Source of the DNA: CBDCFT01 sp965216365
GTDB lineage: Bacteria > Pseudomonadota > Gammaproteobacteria > Arenicellales > CBDCFT01
Length of the DNA: 64,000 bases
Direction: 5' to 3'
NCBI GenBank assembly: GCA_965216365.1
Contig: CBDCFT010000055.1
Coordinates: forward strand, 62,001-126,000
Under the pieces are notes generated by a model that ran no database searches, had not been told where the DNA came from, and saw only the letters and a program-made list of their open reading frames with translations. Every line of letters begins with the position of its first letter. Within the stretch, counting starts at the first letter, position 1. A program made the position numbers and the translations under genes. This document shows positions 1-9,344 of the stretch, piece by piece.

Positions 1-46
1 CAATGTTGCGCAATGCTTACGGTATTTAATTATTCAGAATGATCAC

Positions 47-631
47 GTGGAAAAACTGAGCTGCAAAAATATAGTGCCCCTTGAACAATACGCAGTGATG
101 CGTACCGAGTTCAAAAAAGAAGTGCTTATACACAAGAAAAATCGTCGCGTGCCACTCGGTGAACATGCCACACTTTATTTTGAAGACACTTTGACCATGC
201 GTTATCAGGCACAGGAAATTTTACGCATAGAAAAAATCTTTGAACCCGATCAGATCGCCGAGGAACTGGAAGCCTATAACCCGTTGATCCCCGACGGAAC
301 CAATTGGAAGGCGACTTTCATGATCGAGTACGAAGACGTAGACGAGCGCAAAGTTGCGTTGGAAAAACTGATCGGCATCGAAGACCGTGTCTGGGTAAAA
401 GTCGATGGGTTCGAGCCGGTGTATGCCATCGCCGACGAAGACATGGACAGGGAAACCGAGGAAAAAACCTCCGCCGTGCATTTTCTGCGTTTTGAACTGG
501 CGCCGGACATGATCAAGGCGGTACAAGTTGGCGCGGATATCGGTGCCGGCATCGATCACAGCGAATGTCAACAAAAAATTGACGCTCTGCCAGCTAATAT
601 CCGGGACTCCCTGGCAAACGACTTGGGATAA
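47..631 (+). CDS. DUF3501 family protein
   Basis: The 194-residue product matches the DUF3501 family along its length: an N-terminal segment with charged residues and the stretch RYQAQEILRIEKIF near residue 55, then a compact alpha/beta body. It has no signal peptide or membrane segment and should be cytoplasmic. The biochemical role of the family is not established; in other proteobacteria it commonly sits beside rubrerythrin-like and Fe-S oxidoreductase genes, which fits the OxyR gene that follows. The start is GTG; no better ATG exists in frame. The gene may be the last of an operon whose upstream part lies outside the window. The next 206 bases contain no gene I can support. Confidence 0.82.
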   Translation: MEKLSCKNIVPLEQYAVMRTEFKKEVLIHKKNRRVPLGEHATLYFEDTLTMRYQAQEILRIEKIFEPDQIAEELEAYNPLIPDGTNWKATFMIEYEDVDERKVALEKLIGIEDRVWVKVDGFEPVYAIADEDMDRETEEKTSAVHFLRFELAPDMIKAVQVGADIGAGIDHSECQQKIDALPANIRDSLANDLG

Positions 632-837
632 CGCATTCATGTTATGAACATGTCTCAACACAGGCGGGCGATGCAGAGACTAGGCAAAAACGGTCGAAAA
701 AATGGACGACTGCATGGATGCAGGAGGTAAAATGACACAGCAGGCCGGAGTCGAGTGTATATGCGAATTTACGCCTGCGGCACTGCGTATTTCGCGAGAG
801 TCATTAATAGAGTATCAGCAAGCACAGGCATGATGAG

Positions 838-1818
838 ATGTCTTTTTCCCGCGCCATAACCTTAACCGATATGCGCTATCTCGTAGCGCTGGAGCAGGAA
901 CGCCACTTCGGACATGCCGCTGAAAGTTGTCATGTGAGTCAACCGACGCTGAGCGTCGCTATCCGTAAGTTGGAAGATTTACTAGACGCCCAGTTATTCG
1001 AAAGACGCCGTACACAAGTGCTGCCGACGCCCATGTGTTTACGCCTGGTTGAGCAAGCCAAGAAAGTATTGCATGAAACAGCGGTGATAGATGACATCGT
1101 TCAATCTCATGCCGATCAACTGCACGGCCCGTTGCGCCTGGGTGCGATTTACACCATCGGTCCCTATTTGTTGCCTAACCTGTTACCGGTTATCAACGAA
1201 CGTGCGCCGCACATGCCGCTGCTAATCAAGGAAGACTATACCGCTAATCTTGCGGTTCAATTACGAAACGGTGAGCTGGATGCCATTATTATTTCACTTC
1301 CCTTCGAACAGGAAGGCATTGTTACCCAGGCGCTGTACGATGAGCCTTTTATTGTTCTAATTCCTGCGAGCCACCCATGGAATCAAAAAGATCGGGTTAA
1401 TGCAGACGAGCTGTCATATGAACCCGTGATGTTGCTCGGCGAAGGTCATTGCTTTCGCGACCAGGTGTTAGACGTATGCCCAGGTTGTTTACATTCCAAC
1501 GCGCTGGGTACGGACCTGCAACAAACCTTAGAGGGCAGCTCCCTGGAGACCATTCGCTACATGGTGGAAAGCGGCGCCGGTATTACCGTGCTGCCGTGCA
1601 CCGCGGCAATGTCGGCCAAGCATCTGGTTAAAGTGCGTCGCTTTAAGAATGCGAACCCGTCACGCCGGGTCGCGCTCGCCTGGCGCAGTAGTTTCCCGCG
1701 ACCAAAAGCCATCCAGGCACTACACGAAGCGATAACGTCATGCCCACTGACATGCGTGCAAATGATTGACGCACCTGCCGAAGTCGAGAACGTAACGGCT
1801 TTAAAAAAAGCAGTTTAA
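838..1818 (+). CDS. oxyR: LysR-type hydrogen peroxide sensor-regulator OxyR
   Basis: This 326-residue LysR-type regulator has an N-terminal winged helix-turn-helix (about residues 8-66) with the usual LysR pattern ending in QLFERRR. Its effector domain carries Cys205 in the sequence GHCFRDQ and Cys214 nine residues later, matching the spacing of the redox pair Cys199/Cys208 of E. coli OxyR. That pair forms a disulfide on exposure to peroxide and turns the protein into an activator of catalase and peroxidase genes (family knowledge). A third cysteine, Cys217, is close by and could compete for the disulfide. The product is slightly longer than E. coli OxyR because of a C-terminal extension of about 20 residues. 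No catalase or peroxidase gene is adjacent in the window. Confidence 0.93.
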   Translation: MSFSRAITLTDMRYLVALEQERHFGHAAESCHVSQPTLSVAIRKLEDLLDAQLFERRRTQVLPTPMCLRLVEQAKKVLHETAVIDDIVQSHADQLHGPLRLGAIYTIGPYLLPNLLPVINERAPHMPLLIKEDYTANLAVQLRNGELDAIIISLPFEQEGIVTQALYDEPFIVLIPASHPWNQKDRVNADELSYEPVMLLGEGHCFRDQVLDVCPGCLHSNALGTDLQQTLEGSSLETIRYMVESGAGITVLPCTAAMSAKHLVKVRRFKNANPSRRVALAWRSSFPRPKAIQALHEAITSCPLTCVQMIDAPAEVENVTALKKAV

Positions 1819-1875
1819 CATTGACGCCGGGCGCGGCCCACGCTGTAATAGCAAAATGTTATAGCACGGGGGCAA

Positions 1876-2247
1876 GTGGTGTCAGATAAGATATCTATAC
1901 TTTATGTCGACGACGACGAAGACATGCGTCGTTTAATGGAAGCCATTCTGGAAGTAGACGGTGGGTTTGATGCGAAGATTTGTGAATCCGGCGCGCAGGC
2001 ATTGGAAGCGTTGGCGAATCTGGAGCCGCAGATTATGTTATTAGATGTTATGATGCCGGAGATGGACGGTCCGGAACTGCTCGCCGCGGTGCGTGAACTT
2101 GACAAGCAAGCTCCCGTGGCATTTATCACTGCACAGGCTGACCATGAAGAATTGCAACGCCTTGTCGATCTTGGCGCGGCTGGCACGATCAGGAAGCCGT
2201 TTGATCCAACCAGCTTAGGAAATGATATTCGGGCGCTTTTGAATTAG
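1876..2247 (+). CDS. Stand-alone response regulator receiver protein
   Basis: At 123 residues this is a receiver domain with no output domain. The acidic pocket is visible as VDDDEDMRR near the N-terminus. The phospho-acceptor Asp is in LLDVMMPEMDGP, the switch Thr in FITAQ and the conserved Lys in IRKPF. Such CheY-like proteins act by protein-protein contact or as phosphate relays. The start is GTG; two GTG codons lie in tandem and the first is used here. It is convergent with the CHASE2 histidine kinase, whose stop lies 23 bases away, so the two may form a signalling pair, although a shared pathway is only an inference from proximity. Confidence 0.9.
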   Translation: MVSDKISILYVDDDEDMRRLMEAILEVDGGFDAKICESGAQALEALANLEPQIMLLDVMMPEMDGPELLAAVRELDKQAPVAFITAQADHEELQRLVDLGAAGTIRKPFDPTSLGNDIRALLN

Positions 2248-2270
2248 CCCCAGTACGCGCCCGCCGTGCG

Positions 2271-4874
2271 CTAGTTCTTTACTTCGGGAAAATAGATATG
2301 AAAGCAGGAACCTTCGCCTTCCTCGCTTTCGACATTGATTGTGCCGCCATGGCGTTCTACTACGGTCTTTACAAAAGACAGGCCGATGCCACTGCCTTTC
2401 TCATTGTGTTTTTGCCCACGCACACGATGAAAACTATCAAACACCTTTGGCAATTCTTCCGTAGCGATGCCGATGCCATTATCGCGCACCCAGCAATGGA
2501 TTTTTCCATCCGTTGATGCGACGCCCAATTCGACACGCGATGACTCCGGACTGTACTTGATCGCATTGCTCAGCAAGTTAGTCAATACACGATCGATCAG
2601 TCCGGCGTCGCCCTTAATCATCGCCGACTCGCATAAGTTGTTAACCAGTGTCGTATTTTTACCTTTCGCATGTCCTTCCGTCGATGCGAGGGCGGACTGC
2701 GCCATCGGGATAATATCGATAATTTCGAAAGCCGTCGCTTCGATATTTTCAGCGCGTGCCAGTTCAAGGAAGTCATCCGCCAGGCGCAGGGTTTTATTAG
2801 CATTACGTTCAATGCTTTCGAGTTCGTCGCCGGCCACGCTGCTTTGTTTCAGTTTCGCCAAGGTGGTAATGGCTAAAATTGAAGCCAAAGGAGAACGCAG
2901 ATCGTGGGAAAGAAAGGTAATCAGTTGACGACGTTGGCGTTCGCGTTCCTTGAGAATAGAGACATCCACCAGGTTGATTAACATTCCGGTACCGGTGCCG
3001 CCTTCAAAATCAAACGGCACCAGTTGTGCCAGCATGTCTTTACCCGATTCGGTTTGGGCCGATAATTGAACGGGATGTTTATCCACGTACACCTGACGCA
3101 ACCCCTCTTCAAACTTCTCTTCGGACTCAAATTCCAATGCGTGTAACGCATCGCGCAGGTTGGTTCCACGCAATTCGGCCGCTGAATCGTAAGACAAGGA
3201 CACAGCCGCTACCGGGTTTGCAACGATTACCGTACCGAGTTCATCGACCACCACGACACCATCAGCCATTTGTTCTACCGTGTCCTCGATAAACCGGTAC
3301 AAAAACTGCATTCGTTCTGTAGCCGAACGAACATCGGTGATCCGGCTTTGCAACAAGCCAACGGGTGTCCTGACTTGAGCGACTTGTTCGTCTGATAGGC
3401 GTCTTGCGACCGCCTCCATTAAATTGGTCGCGGATGTGTCCGGTGGCTGCGTGTGTCCCCAATTAATGCCTAATGCCCACTTCTCCCTGCCTTGTGGAAG
3501 CGTTTTCCACAGTGACGGAGGATTCATGCGCCAATCGTCGCCTTTTATGTCGACCTGGTCGAACGCGGGCGGGTCACCCCAACTCTGTTTGGCATGACCG
3601 TGTTGGTCCAGCACGACCCCGCCCTCTACCGGAAAAAAATGTTTAGCAAAAGACAGCAGTTCTGAAATCGGCGGTTTTTTATTCGTTGAAAAAACATCAT
3701 GCACCTTTCCCAGACGTTGCAGTTCCCGGTCCAGAAAAGTAACGGTGCGTATCACGCGGATAAAACTCCACACGACATAGCTCAACGCTACCATGATAAA
3801 CGCCGTCATGGGTGGAAACCAGATTCGCAGTTTTATAAGCAACATCGAAGCGAGCAGGGAAAACAACATCATTAACGGCCAAACGCTCAGTGACCAGCGA
3901 TTGCGAAAGCGTGGGTAAATAACTGCTGGTATCGCAATCAACAACGCCGTCAACAACATGCTCCAGGGTAACGTCAAAGGGGTAATCAGTATTCCACGAC
4001 GCAACGCGTCCAATTCGTTAGCGATAACCTCAACCCCCGGCATCGGTGCACCCTGGGCTGACGCCGGTGTGGGCAGGAGATCGCCCAACCCATTGGCCGT
4101 TGCCCCAACCAGAACATACTTGTCCTGAAAATCCTCTGGTTGGTAAACATCATTCACGATGTCAGCATACGACATGTAGGTGAAATGACCTGGTGGACCG
4201 GCGAAAGGAATCCATACCAAGTGGTCGCGAACCCATACGTGGGGGCTGGTGTTTTCCTTACCACGCTTACGCAGTCCAGGTAAATCCCGCGGCACACTTT
4301 CGCCGCCGACCTCCATCATTGCCAGCGCAATACTCGACCAATGCGCCTCGCCCAGCCCGGCTTTCAAATAACCGGTACGTACCACCGCGTCTTTGTCCAA
4401 CTCTCGATCAGCATGACCCAGTTGTTTGGCTTTTTCTGCTAGTCCCGGGAACGGTAACACTTCCAATAAAGTTCCCTTTTGACTGCGTGACTCAATAAGC
4501 ACGGGCAACACTATCCGTCCGTGTTGTTCCACAGCCTCGACTAATCGCGCATCGCTCTGCGGATCCGATGGATCAGGAAAATCGAAAGCAATATCGAGTA
4601 ATACGCTTTTTGCCCGGTCTACCTTTTCCAGCAACTCGGCGTGAACGGAACGTGGCCACGGCCAGCGTCCAAGCGCTTGCAAGCTCTGATCATCGATAGC
4701 GGCGACAACGATATCATCGGGTGGTGCGCGGAATGACGCACGTTGCAACCAGTCGTAATAGACCTTGTCCCAATTCCACAGCGTTTCGCTGTAAAGCAAG
4801 AAACAGGCAAGCAGAATAAACAGCGCAGGGGCGACAATACGCTCCCTCATCAAACGCCGAACAAACGGCTGCAT
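2271..4874 (-). CDS. CHASE2-domain sensor histidine kinase
   Basis: This 867-residue membrane kinase starts with one N-terminal membrane segment (about 13-30). A large periplasmic CHASE2 sensor domain follows (about 40-295, with the typical YYDWLQRASFRAP entry and DDIVVAAIDDQSL), then three closely spaced membrane helices (about 300-372). After them come a linker, a PAS domain (about 528-640), a HisKA domain with phospho-acceptor His657 in SHDLRSP, and a HATPase_c domain. The last has an N box around NLLSNAIKYS, G1 DNGIGI and G2 GSGIGLSF. CHASE2 proteins sense unknown extracellular signals. Directly upstream lies a LysM-FecR protein; pairing of CHASE2 and FecR-type genes is recurrent in proteobacteria. 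The FecR partner is broken here, so the sensory input may be lost. Confidence 0.92.
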   Translation of the reverse strand: MQPFVRRLMRERIVAPALFILLACFLLYSETLWNWDKVYYDWLQRASFRAPPDDIVVAAIDDQSLQALGRWPWPRSVHAELLEKVDRAKSVLLDIAFDFPDPSDPQSDARLVEAVEQHGRIVLPVLIESRSQKGTLLEVLPFPGLAEKAKQLGHADRELDKDAVVRTGYLKAGLGEAHWSSIALAMMEVGGESVPRDLPGLRKRGKENTSPHVWVRDHLVWIPFAGPPGHFTYMSYADIVNDVYQPEDFQDKYVLVGATANGLGDLLPTPASAQGAPMPGVEVIANELDALRRGILITPLTLPWSMLLTALLIAIPAVIYPRFRNRWSLSVWPLMMLFSLLASMLLIKLRIWFPPMTAFIMVALSYVVWSFIRVIRTVTFLDRELQRLGKVHDVFSTNKKPPISELLSFAKHFFPVEGGVVLDQHGHAKQSWGDPPAFDQVDIKGDDWRMNPPSLWKTLPQGREKWALGINWGHTQPPDTSATNLMEAVARRLSDEQVAQVRTPVGLLQSRITDVRSATERMQFLYRFIEDTVEQMADGVVVVDELGTVIVANPVAAVSLSYDSAAELRGTNLRDALHALEFESEEKFEEGLRQVYVDKHPVQLSAQTESGKDMLAQLVPFDFEGGTGTGMLINLVDVSILKERERQRRQLITFLSHDLRSPLASILAITTLAKLKQSSVAGDELESIERNANKTLRLADDFLELARAENIEATAFEIIDIIPMAQSALASTEGHAKGKNTTLVNNLCESAMIKGDAGLIDRVLTNLLSNAIKYSPESSRVELGVASTDGKIHCWVRDNGIGIATEELPKVFDSFHRVRGQKHNEKGSGIGLSFVKTVVERHGGTINVESEEGEGSCFHIYFPEVKN

Positions 4875-4895
4875 TTTTTCAGTATCCGGCTAAGA

Positions 4896-6553
4896 TTAGA
4901 ATCCGAATACAATACCGACGCTGATTAAAACCTTAACCAGGTTCTCTGGCCATTTACGCGGGATTTTCACCTCTTGGGTATTGCCAAAATCCCCGACGTA
5001 ACCGTCCGATTCGACCACCGCAACACGAATATAGTGCGTCCCGCCTCTTTTTGGCTTGAGTGCAAATTCAGTCTCAGCCAATCTTTCGTCCGCGACCATT
5101 CTTTCAAAACTAGTATCTTTCGCAACCTGCACGATGAACTCCTGGCCTTGATCGAGTTCCGGCAAAAACACCACCATGCCTTTATCACTCACTTCGGGCG
5201 GTGCAAGATCGGGCACGGGTGTGGGTGGCGTATACGTGAATTCGCGGGTATCGCCGTATGGCCCAAGACTGCCATCGATATCGCGTGCAGCAACACGCCA
5301 ATAATAGGTTCCAGGTTTTAACTCTTCAGGTGGTGTAAATTCAGTCGCATCGGTGACGGACTCATCGAATATCGTCGATGCAAAATTATCGATTGCGGCT
5401 AACTGCATCCGATATCCCGCCACATCATGTGACTTGGTCCAAATCAGAGTGGGTTGTGGCACACGTAACACCGCTTCCGGCTTAGGTTCCAGTATTAAAG
5501 GTGCCGTAGGGCGCGCATTGACTGCAAACGCGTGCGTTGCGTTCTTTCCTTCCAGCTCGACTTCATCGACGCCGCGCAAACGCATAAAAAAGTCGCCGTC
5601 CTTGCCGAACCCGACACGATTGATTGTTGCATCGTTCGTGACCGTGTCCAGTAATAATTCTTCGAACGAATCGCTGGCCGCAACCTGCACGCGATAACTT
5701 TCTGCACCCTCCTGGTGAGGCCATTCGAATTTTGCCGGATCTTTTTCAACGACGGCTGGTAGTCCGGAAACATCAGGTTGACCCAACAACTCTCGTGGTG
5801 CTTCAGGTGTTTCACCCACTTTGGCCACAATGCCATAACCGGCCGGCACGGTCTAAGCGATCTTTGGCCGCTTCATTGCCGGTTACACCGACGGATTCCT
5901 TCCAGCGTCTCTGTGCGTCCAACTTCACCAAAAGCGCTGACACGAAATGCGGTACCTCGCACAGCGGTGACAGCCGCGCGAGTTCTAATTTCGTAGCGGC
6001 TGGCAGGACCGGTTGCAGTCACGGCATCTGCCTTCACCCTGCCTGCGGTCAGACGAACACGTGTATCAACCATGCCGGTTACACCGTAAGCGGATAACGC
6101 ATCCATTTCAACGGTGGTATTTTCGCGTATAGTCAAACGCGAACCATCAGCAAATTCGACTATGGCACCGCCGCCTTGTTCGGTTTTAAGTACATCGTGA
6201 GTTTGTAATTCAAGATCGGCAGCGAGTGCAGTTTCACTTTTATCCTCTCCGTCAATTAACATCCCGGCACCGCTCGCAAACACTACACGAGCGGTTTCCG
6301 GCTGCACCTTGAGCCAGCGTATGGGAAATTTGATACGTGTACCCGGTGTCAGATTCTCTGGATTCTGGATATTGTTCAATTTTTGAACATGGGGTGTGTA
6401 ACCCACACTGGTTAGATGTTTTTCAGCCAAGTCCCAAAGCGTATCGCCAGGGCGAGCGGTATAAATCCATTCGTGTGCGAATACGCTCCCTGTAAACAGG
6501 CTCATCAGCAACACACACAAGAGCAAACTGCCCTGCTTGTTTTTAGCAATCAT
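4896..6553 (-). pseudogene. LysM-FecR-FN3-like secreted protein broken by two frameshifts
   Basis: The upstream part (6553-5873) encodes a signal peptide (residues 1-26), a LysM peptidoglycan-binding domain entered at ARPGDTLWDLAEKHL, and a FecR domain ending in TETLEG. The downstream part (5849-4896, GTG) resumes at PAGYGIVAK and carries three beta-sandwich repeats resembling FN3 (YRVQVA, YRMQLA, FIVQVA). Between them the third frame encodes SVGVTGNEAAKDRL, the residues expected at this point in FecR proteins. The reading frame therefore changes near 5896 and again near 5853, one extra base each time. Intact, the protein would be about 550 residues and would sit in the periplasm or on the cell surface. 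Either the gene is dead, or the assembly has two base errors 43 bases apart. Fusion order and homology are clear; the status is not. Confidence 0.75.
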
Positions 6554-6931
6554 TTGTTCTTACCTAATCTGGTAAATGTCAAGAAAGCAAACCCAGAGGA
6601 TGTTATCACGGTATTTTGCTTCGTCTGCGCGATGAAACCGTTATATTGTGAGTATTTCAAAGATTTTAACATAGCTGTTTAGCGCGTGATGCGAGATAAA
6701 TCCATTGATTTTATTCCGAAGCGCTACGGCGTGCTGGCAGGCTGACAACATCATTCCCCGGTCATTGCCCACACATCGAGACATATGGCAATTTACGTTT
6801 GTTAACAAACTGGCGCAGCTGCGATAAAACACGATGGAGTGGATAAGGTTAGAATAAGCCGTTCACAATCCTGGCCCGATTTTAATAGCAACTATCTTAA
6901 CGAGCAATTTGCAATGTCACGGCAGCAATAA
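6554..6931. other. Divergent intergenic region
   Basis: These 378 bases separate the broken FecR-type gene (minus) from a small secreted protein gene (plus) and must hold both promoters. I see AT-rich stretches but no convincing -35/-10 pair, operator or terminator. A 63-codon open frame on the minus strand (6832-6641) shows no protein-like composition and was not called. Confidence 0.5.
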
Positions 6932-7360
6932 TTGATGATTCGTATCGCACTGGTTACGCTTGCAGTGAGCTTTTCTATGGTGTGCAGCATATCCGCTACC
7001 GCCAACCAGTTCCGCTGGATGGAAGATGGAAAAATCATCTATTCAGACGAGCCACCCGATTTTGAAAAAGAAGCTACTTTACTATCCCAGGAAGAGAATA
7101 ACGCTTATCAACAGTTCCGGGCCTGGAAAACGGGTAAAAAAGAGATCAGCGAGTTCGTCATGGAGATTGTCGACACATGCTTGTCGGGCAAAATCGGCGT
7201 GCGTGTCGAAACTCGATTTCAAGACGCGATTGAATGTGTTGAACCGGGATTGAAACTGGAGGCCATGCTAAATGAAGGCGGCCTAACTAAAAGCATTGCG
7301 CAAAAATGCATGAGCACCATGAAGGAAGAACTGCGTAAACCGCGGTTTTCTAATCTATGA
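6932..7360 (+). CDS. Small exported protein with DUF4124-like N-terminus
   Basis: The 142-residue product has a cleavable signal peptide (about residues 1-24, ending in SISATA). The mature start, FRWMEDGKIIYSDEPP, matches the opening of DUF4124, a short domain common in exported proteins of gammaproteobacteria. The rest (EEN..FRAWKTGKKEISEF and a Cys-containing tail) matches nothing I recognise. The function is unknown. The frame stops at 7360, but another frame open from 7287 continues through the next small gene, so this may be the front half of a longer protein interrupted by a frameshift. Confidence 0.6.
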   Translation: MMIRIALVTLAVSFSMVCSISATANQFRWMEDGKIIYSDEPPDFEKEATLLSQEENNAYQQFRAWKTGKKEISEFVMEIVDTCLSGKIGVRVETRFQDAIECVEPGLKLEAMLNEGGLTKSIAQKCMSTMKEELRKPRFSNL

Positions 7361-7436
7361 CGCCGATCTTTGCGTCAGCAACGAACGTGATACACAAGAC
7401 ATCAAACTGACTCAGGCGCGAGAAGTATTAAAGAAA

Positions 7437-7676
7437 ATGAGCGGCGGTGTGTTCAATGGCGCCGTGTGGAAAACGTTATCGAATTCTCTGCGGGCATCCT
7501 GGGTAACGCTTGCGCTGGATGGTGGAAACTGCGATTTAAAATATCACCCAATGGCTTATGTGCGCGCTATCGATGAGTATTACCTGGATAAATCCAAGGA
7601 AGAAACACCCGTCGCTACAACGCTCGCGGGTATTATGTTCTACAGCGGCGAAAACTGTTCGGGTGCGAGATCGTGA
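7437..7676 (+). CDS. Small hypothetical protein, possibly the frameshifted tail of the preceding gene
   Basis: An ATG at 7437 gives 79 residues. The same frame is open from 7287 and reads sensibly through LTQAREVLKKMSGG, with no start codon better than the internal ATG and no clear ribosome binding site. It contains two cysteines (GGNCDL, GENCSG) and the stretch YVRAIDEYYLDK, and I recognise no family. Since the frame overlaps the end of the DUF4124-like gene by more than 70 bases, a single +1 shift would join the two into one exported protein of about 240 residues. It is called as coding with low confidence. Confidence 0.35.
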   Translation: MSGGVFNGAVWKTLSNSLRASWVTLALDGGNCDLKYHPMAYVRAIDEYYLDKSKEETPVATTLAGIMFYSGENCSGARS

Positions 7677-7782
7677 TAGAGCCTTCACCCGTTTTGCAGA
7701 AAGCGCTTGAATTTGAGCGCGAGAAGCTTTGAATAAGTCAGAGCTTCCTTACTACCAAACTACCAAGATTGCCGCGAACCGA

Positions 7783-9168
7783 TTATTTTGTGACGATATT
7801 ATATTTCTTCATCAAGCGATAAAGCGTAACACGCGATACGCCTAATTGACGCGCTGCAGCCGAAACATTGTTACCGACACCGTTGAGTACATTTGTGATA
7901 TTTTCCGCATCCGCTTTTGAGCGGACTTGTTGCAGATTTTGACCAGCATTTTTCATCGCTTCGAAATCATCGAAACCAAGATGTGACGGTTGTATTAGTT
8001 GAATATCACATAACGCAATCGCCCTTTGCACACGATTCGCCAATTCTCTGACATTGCCCGGCCATGAGTGCTGGTTTAAAACTTGTAACGCCCGCTTGGA
8101 AAAACCACGAATTCGGCGCGCGTTTTCACCCGCATATTGTTTGAAAAAATGCTCTGCGAGCTGATTGACATCGTTCATACGTTCGCACAACGGCGGCATC
8201 TCGATATGCAATACGTTCAAACGATAATACAAATCTTCACGAAACAGGCGCTCATCCATTTGCTGTTGTAATGAGACATTCGTTGCTGTGATGACGCGGA
8301 CATTAACCGGCAGCGCAGTTTTTCCACCCACCCGGCGAACCATCTTGTCTTCCAGCACACGAAGCAGGTTAACCTGCAACTCGAGTGGTAATTCGCCAAT
8401 CTCATCGAGAAAAATCGTGCCACCGTCAGCCTGTTCAAAATGACCTGCGTGACGTTGATGCGCGCCGGTGAACGAACCTTTTTCGTGACCGAACAATTCA
8501 CTTTGAATCAGGTTCTCCGCAATGGCGCCGCAATTAACCGTAACAAAGGGGCCATCGGCACGTTTCGATTGCGCATGTATAGCGCGTGCGACAAGCTCCT
8601 TGCCCGTGCCACTGGCGCCAGTGATTAAAACCGGTGCGTCGGATTGAGCGACCAAATTAAGATGTTTACGTATTTTTTGTATAGACTCCGAGCTGCCGAC
8701 GATGCCGTGGGTATCACGTACTTTATCTGCACGCTTTTGCTGCTCACGGATATCAATCAGACGCATCGCCTGATTTAGCGAGTAATCCAAATGTTGTGGG
8801 TCCGCCGGAATCAGAAAATAGTCCTGCAAGTGACTGCCTATGAGATCGATGACCTCGTTATCCGCGCGATCATCATCATCAACCAAACCAATCCAATGGT
8901 ACTTGCCATCGGATAGGATCAGTTCTTTGACGGGCTCTAAATCATCTCGACGACAACGGACTATGCCGACTGGAATCCGGTCAGATCCCATAAATCGCAT
9001 TGCGTCAGCAATCAGACTGGTCGGTGTCAGCGCCCAGCCACACACAGACATTCTTTCGACCAAGGTCTCATCGTGTGTTTCCGGGTCGAAATACAAAATC
9101 GAACGATCAGTATCGTTCAGTTCTTGAACTGATGAAGAAATCCCCAAAACCATGCTATTACTCCCCAA
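7783..9168 (-). CDS. VpsR-like sigma-54-type transcriptional activator of the EPS locus
   Basis: The 461-residue protein has an N-terminal degenerate receiver-like domain (about 20-140) lacking the usual phospho-acceptor pattern. An AAA+ central domain follows, with Walker A TGASGTGK (183-190), the sigma-54 contact loop as GSFTGA (231-236) and Walker B TIFLDEIGE (251-259). It ends in a Fis-type helix-turn-helix (AAARQLGVSRVTLYRL). The layout and N-terminal domain resemble VpsR of Vibrio cholerae, a cyclic-di-GMP-responsive activator of EPS genes (family knowledge); VpsR has lost GAFTGA, whereas this protein keeps a near-consensus form. A GGGGAG ribosome binding site precedes the ATG. A 20-base motif 56 bases upstream recurs before the EPS operon, suggesting autoregulation and control of the locus. 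Confidence 0.88.
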   Translation of the reverse strand: MGSNSMVLGISSSVQELNDTDRSILYFDPETHDETLVERMSVCGWALTPTSLIADAMRFMGSDRIPVGIVRCRRDDLEPVKELILSDGKYHWIGLVDDDDRADNEVIDLIGSHLQDYFLIPADPQHLDYSLNQAMRLIDIREQQKRADKVRDTHGIVGSSESIQKIRKHLNLVAQSDAPVLITGASGTGKELVARAIHAQSKRADGPFVTVNCGAIAENLIQSELFGHEKGSFTGAHQRHAGHFEQADGGTIFLDEIGELPLELQVNLLRVLEDKMVRRVGGKTALPVNVRVITATNVSLQQQMDERLFREDLYYRLNVLHIEMPPLCERMNDVNQLAEHFFKQYAGENARRIRGFSKRALQVLNQHSWPGNVRELANRVQRAIALCDIQLIQPSHLGFDDFEAMKNAGQNLQQVRSKADAENITNVLNGVGNNVSAAARQLGVSRVTLYRLMKKYNIVTK

Positions 9169-9223
9169 GTTACTTAAATCCGTTTCGTTTTGATTAACCC
9201 CGCAATCAAAACACCCCTACAAA

Positions 9224-9245
9224 CTGTAACTTTATTGAAACACAG
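9224..9245 (-). promoter_or_regulatory. Candidate operator, copy 1, upstream of the VpsR-like gene
   Basis: Read on the minus strand, the core of this site is TGTGTTTCAATAAAGTTACA. It matches the site at 10273-10292 in 18 of 20 positions (counted by eye) and lies about 56 bases before the activator's start codon. It is likely a binding site for that activator, but this is inferred only from recurrence and position. Confidence 0.4.
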
Positions 9246-9281
9246 ATTTATCAGTTTTGCAACAAATGTTTGCGTAAGCAC

Positions 9282-9319
9282 AAAAAAGCCGGGCCATCCA
9301 TAAGAACGGCCCGGCTTTT
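9282..9319 (-). terminator. Strong intrinsic terminator after the VPLPA-CTERM gene
   Basis: A perfect 12-base stem (AAAAGCCGGGCC at 9284-9295 pairing with 9308-9319) encloses a 12-base loop. It is flanked by an A run on one side and a T-rich edge on the other. On the minus strand it ends in a run of six T, as expected for termination of the gene at 9345-9992, 26 bases upstream. It also isolates the activator gene from read-through. Confidence 0.9.
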
Positions 9320-9344
9320 AGGGGAATTTTAGCGTTTTTGCGTT

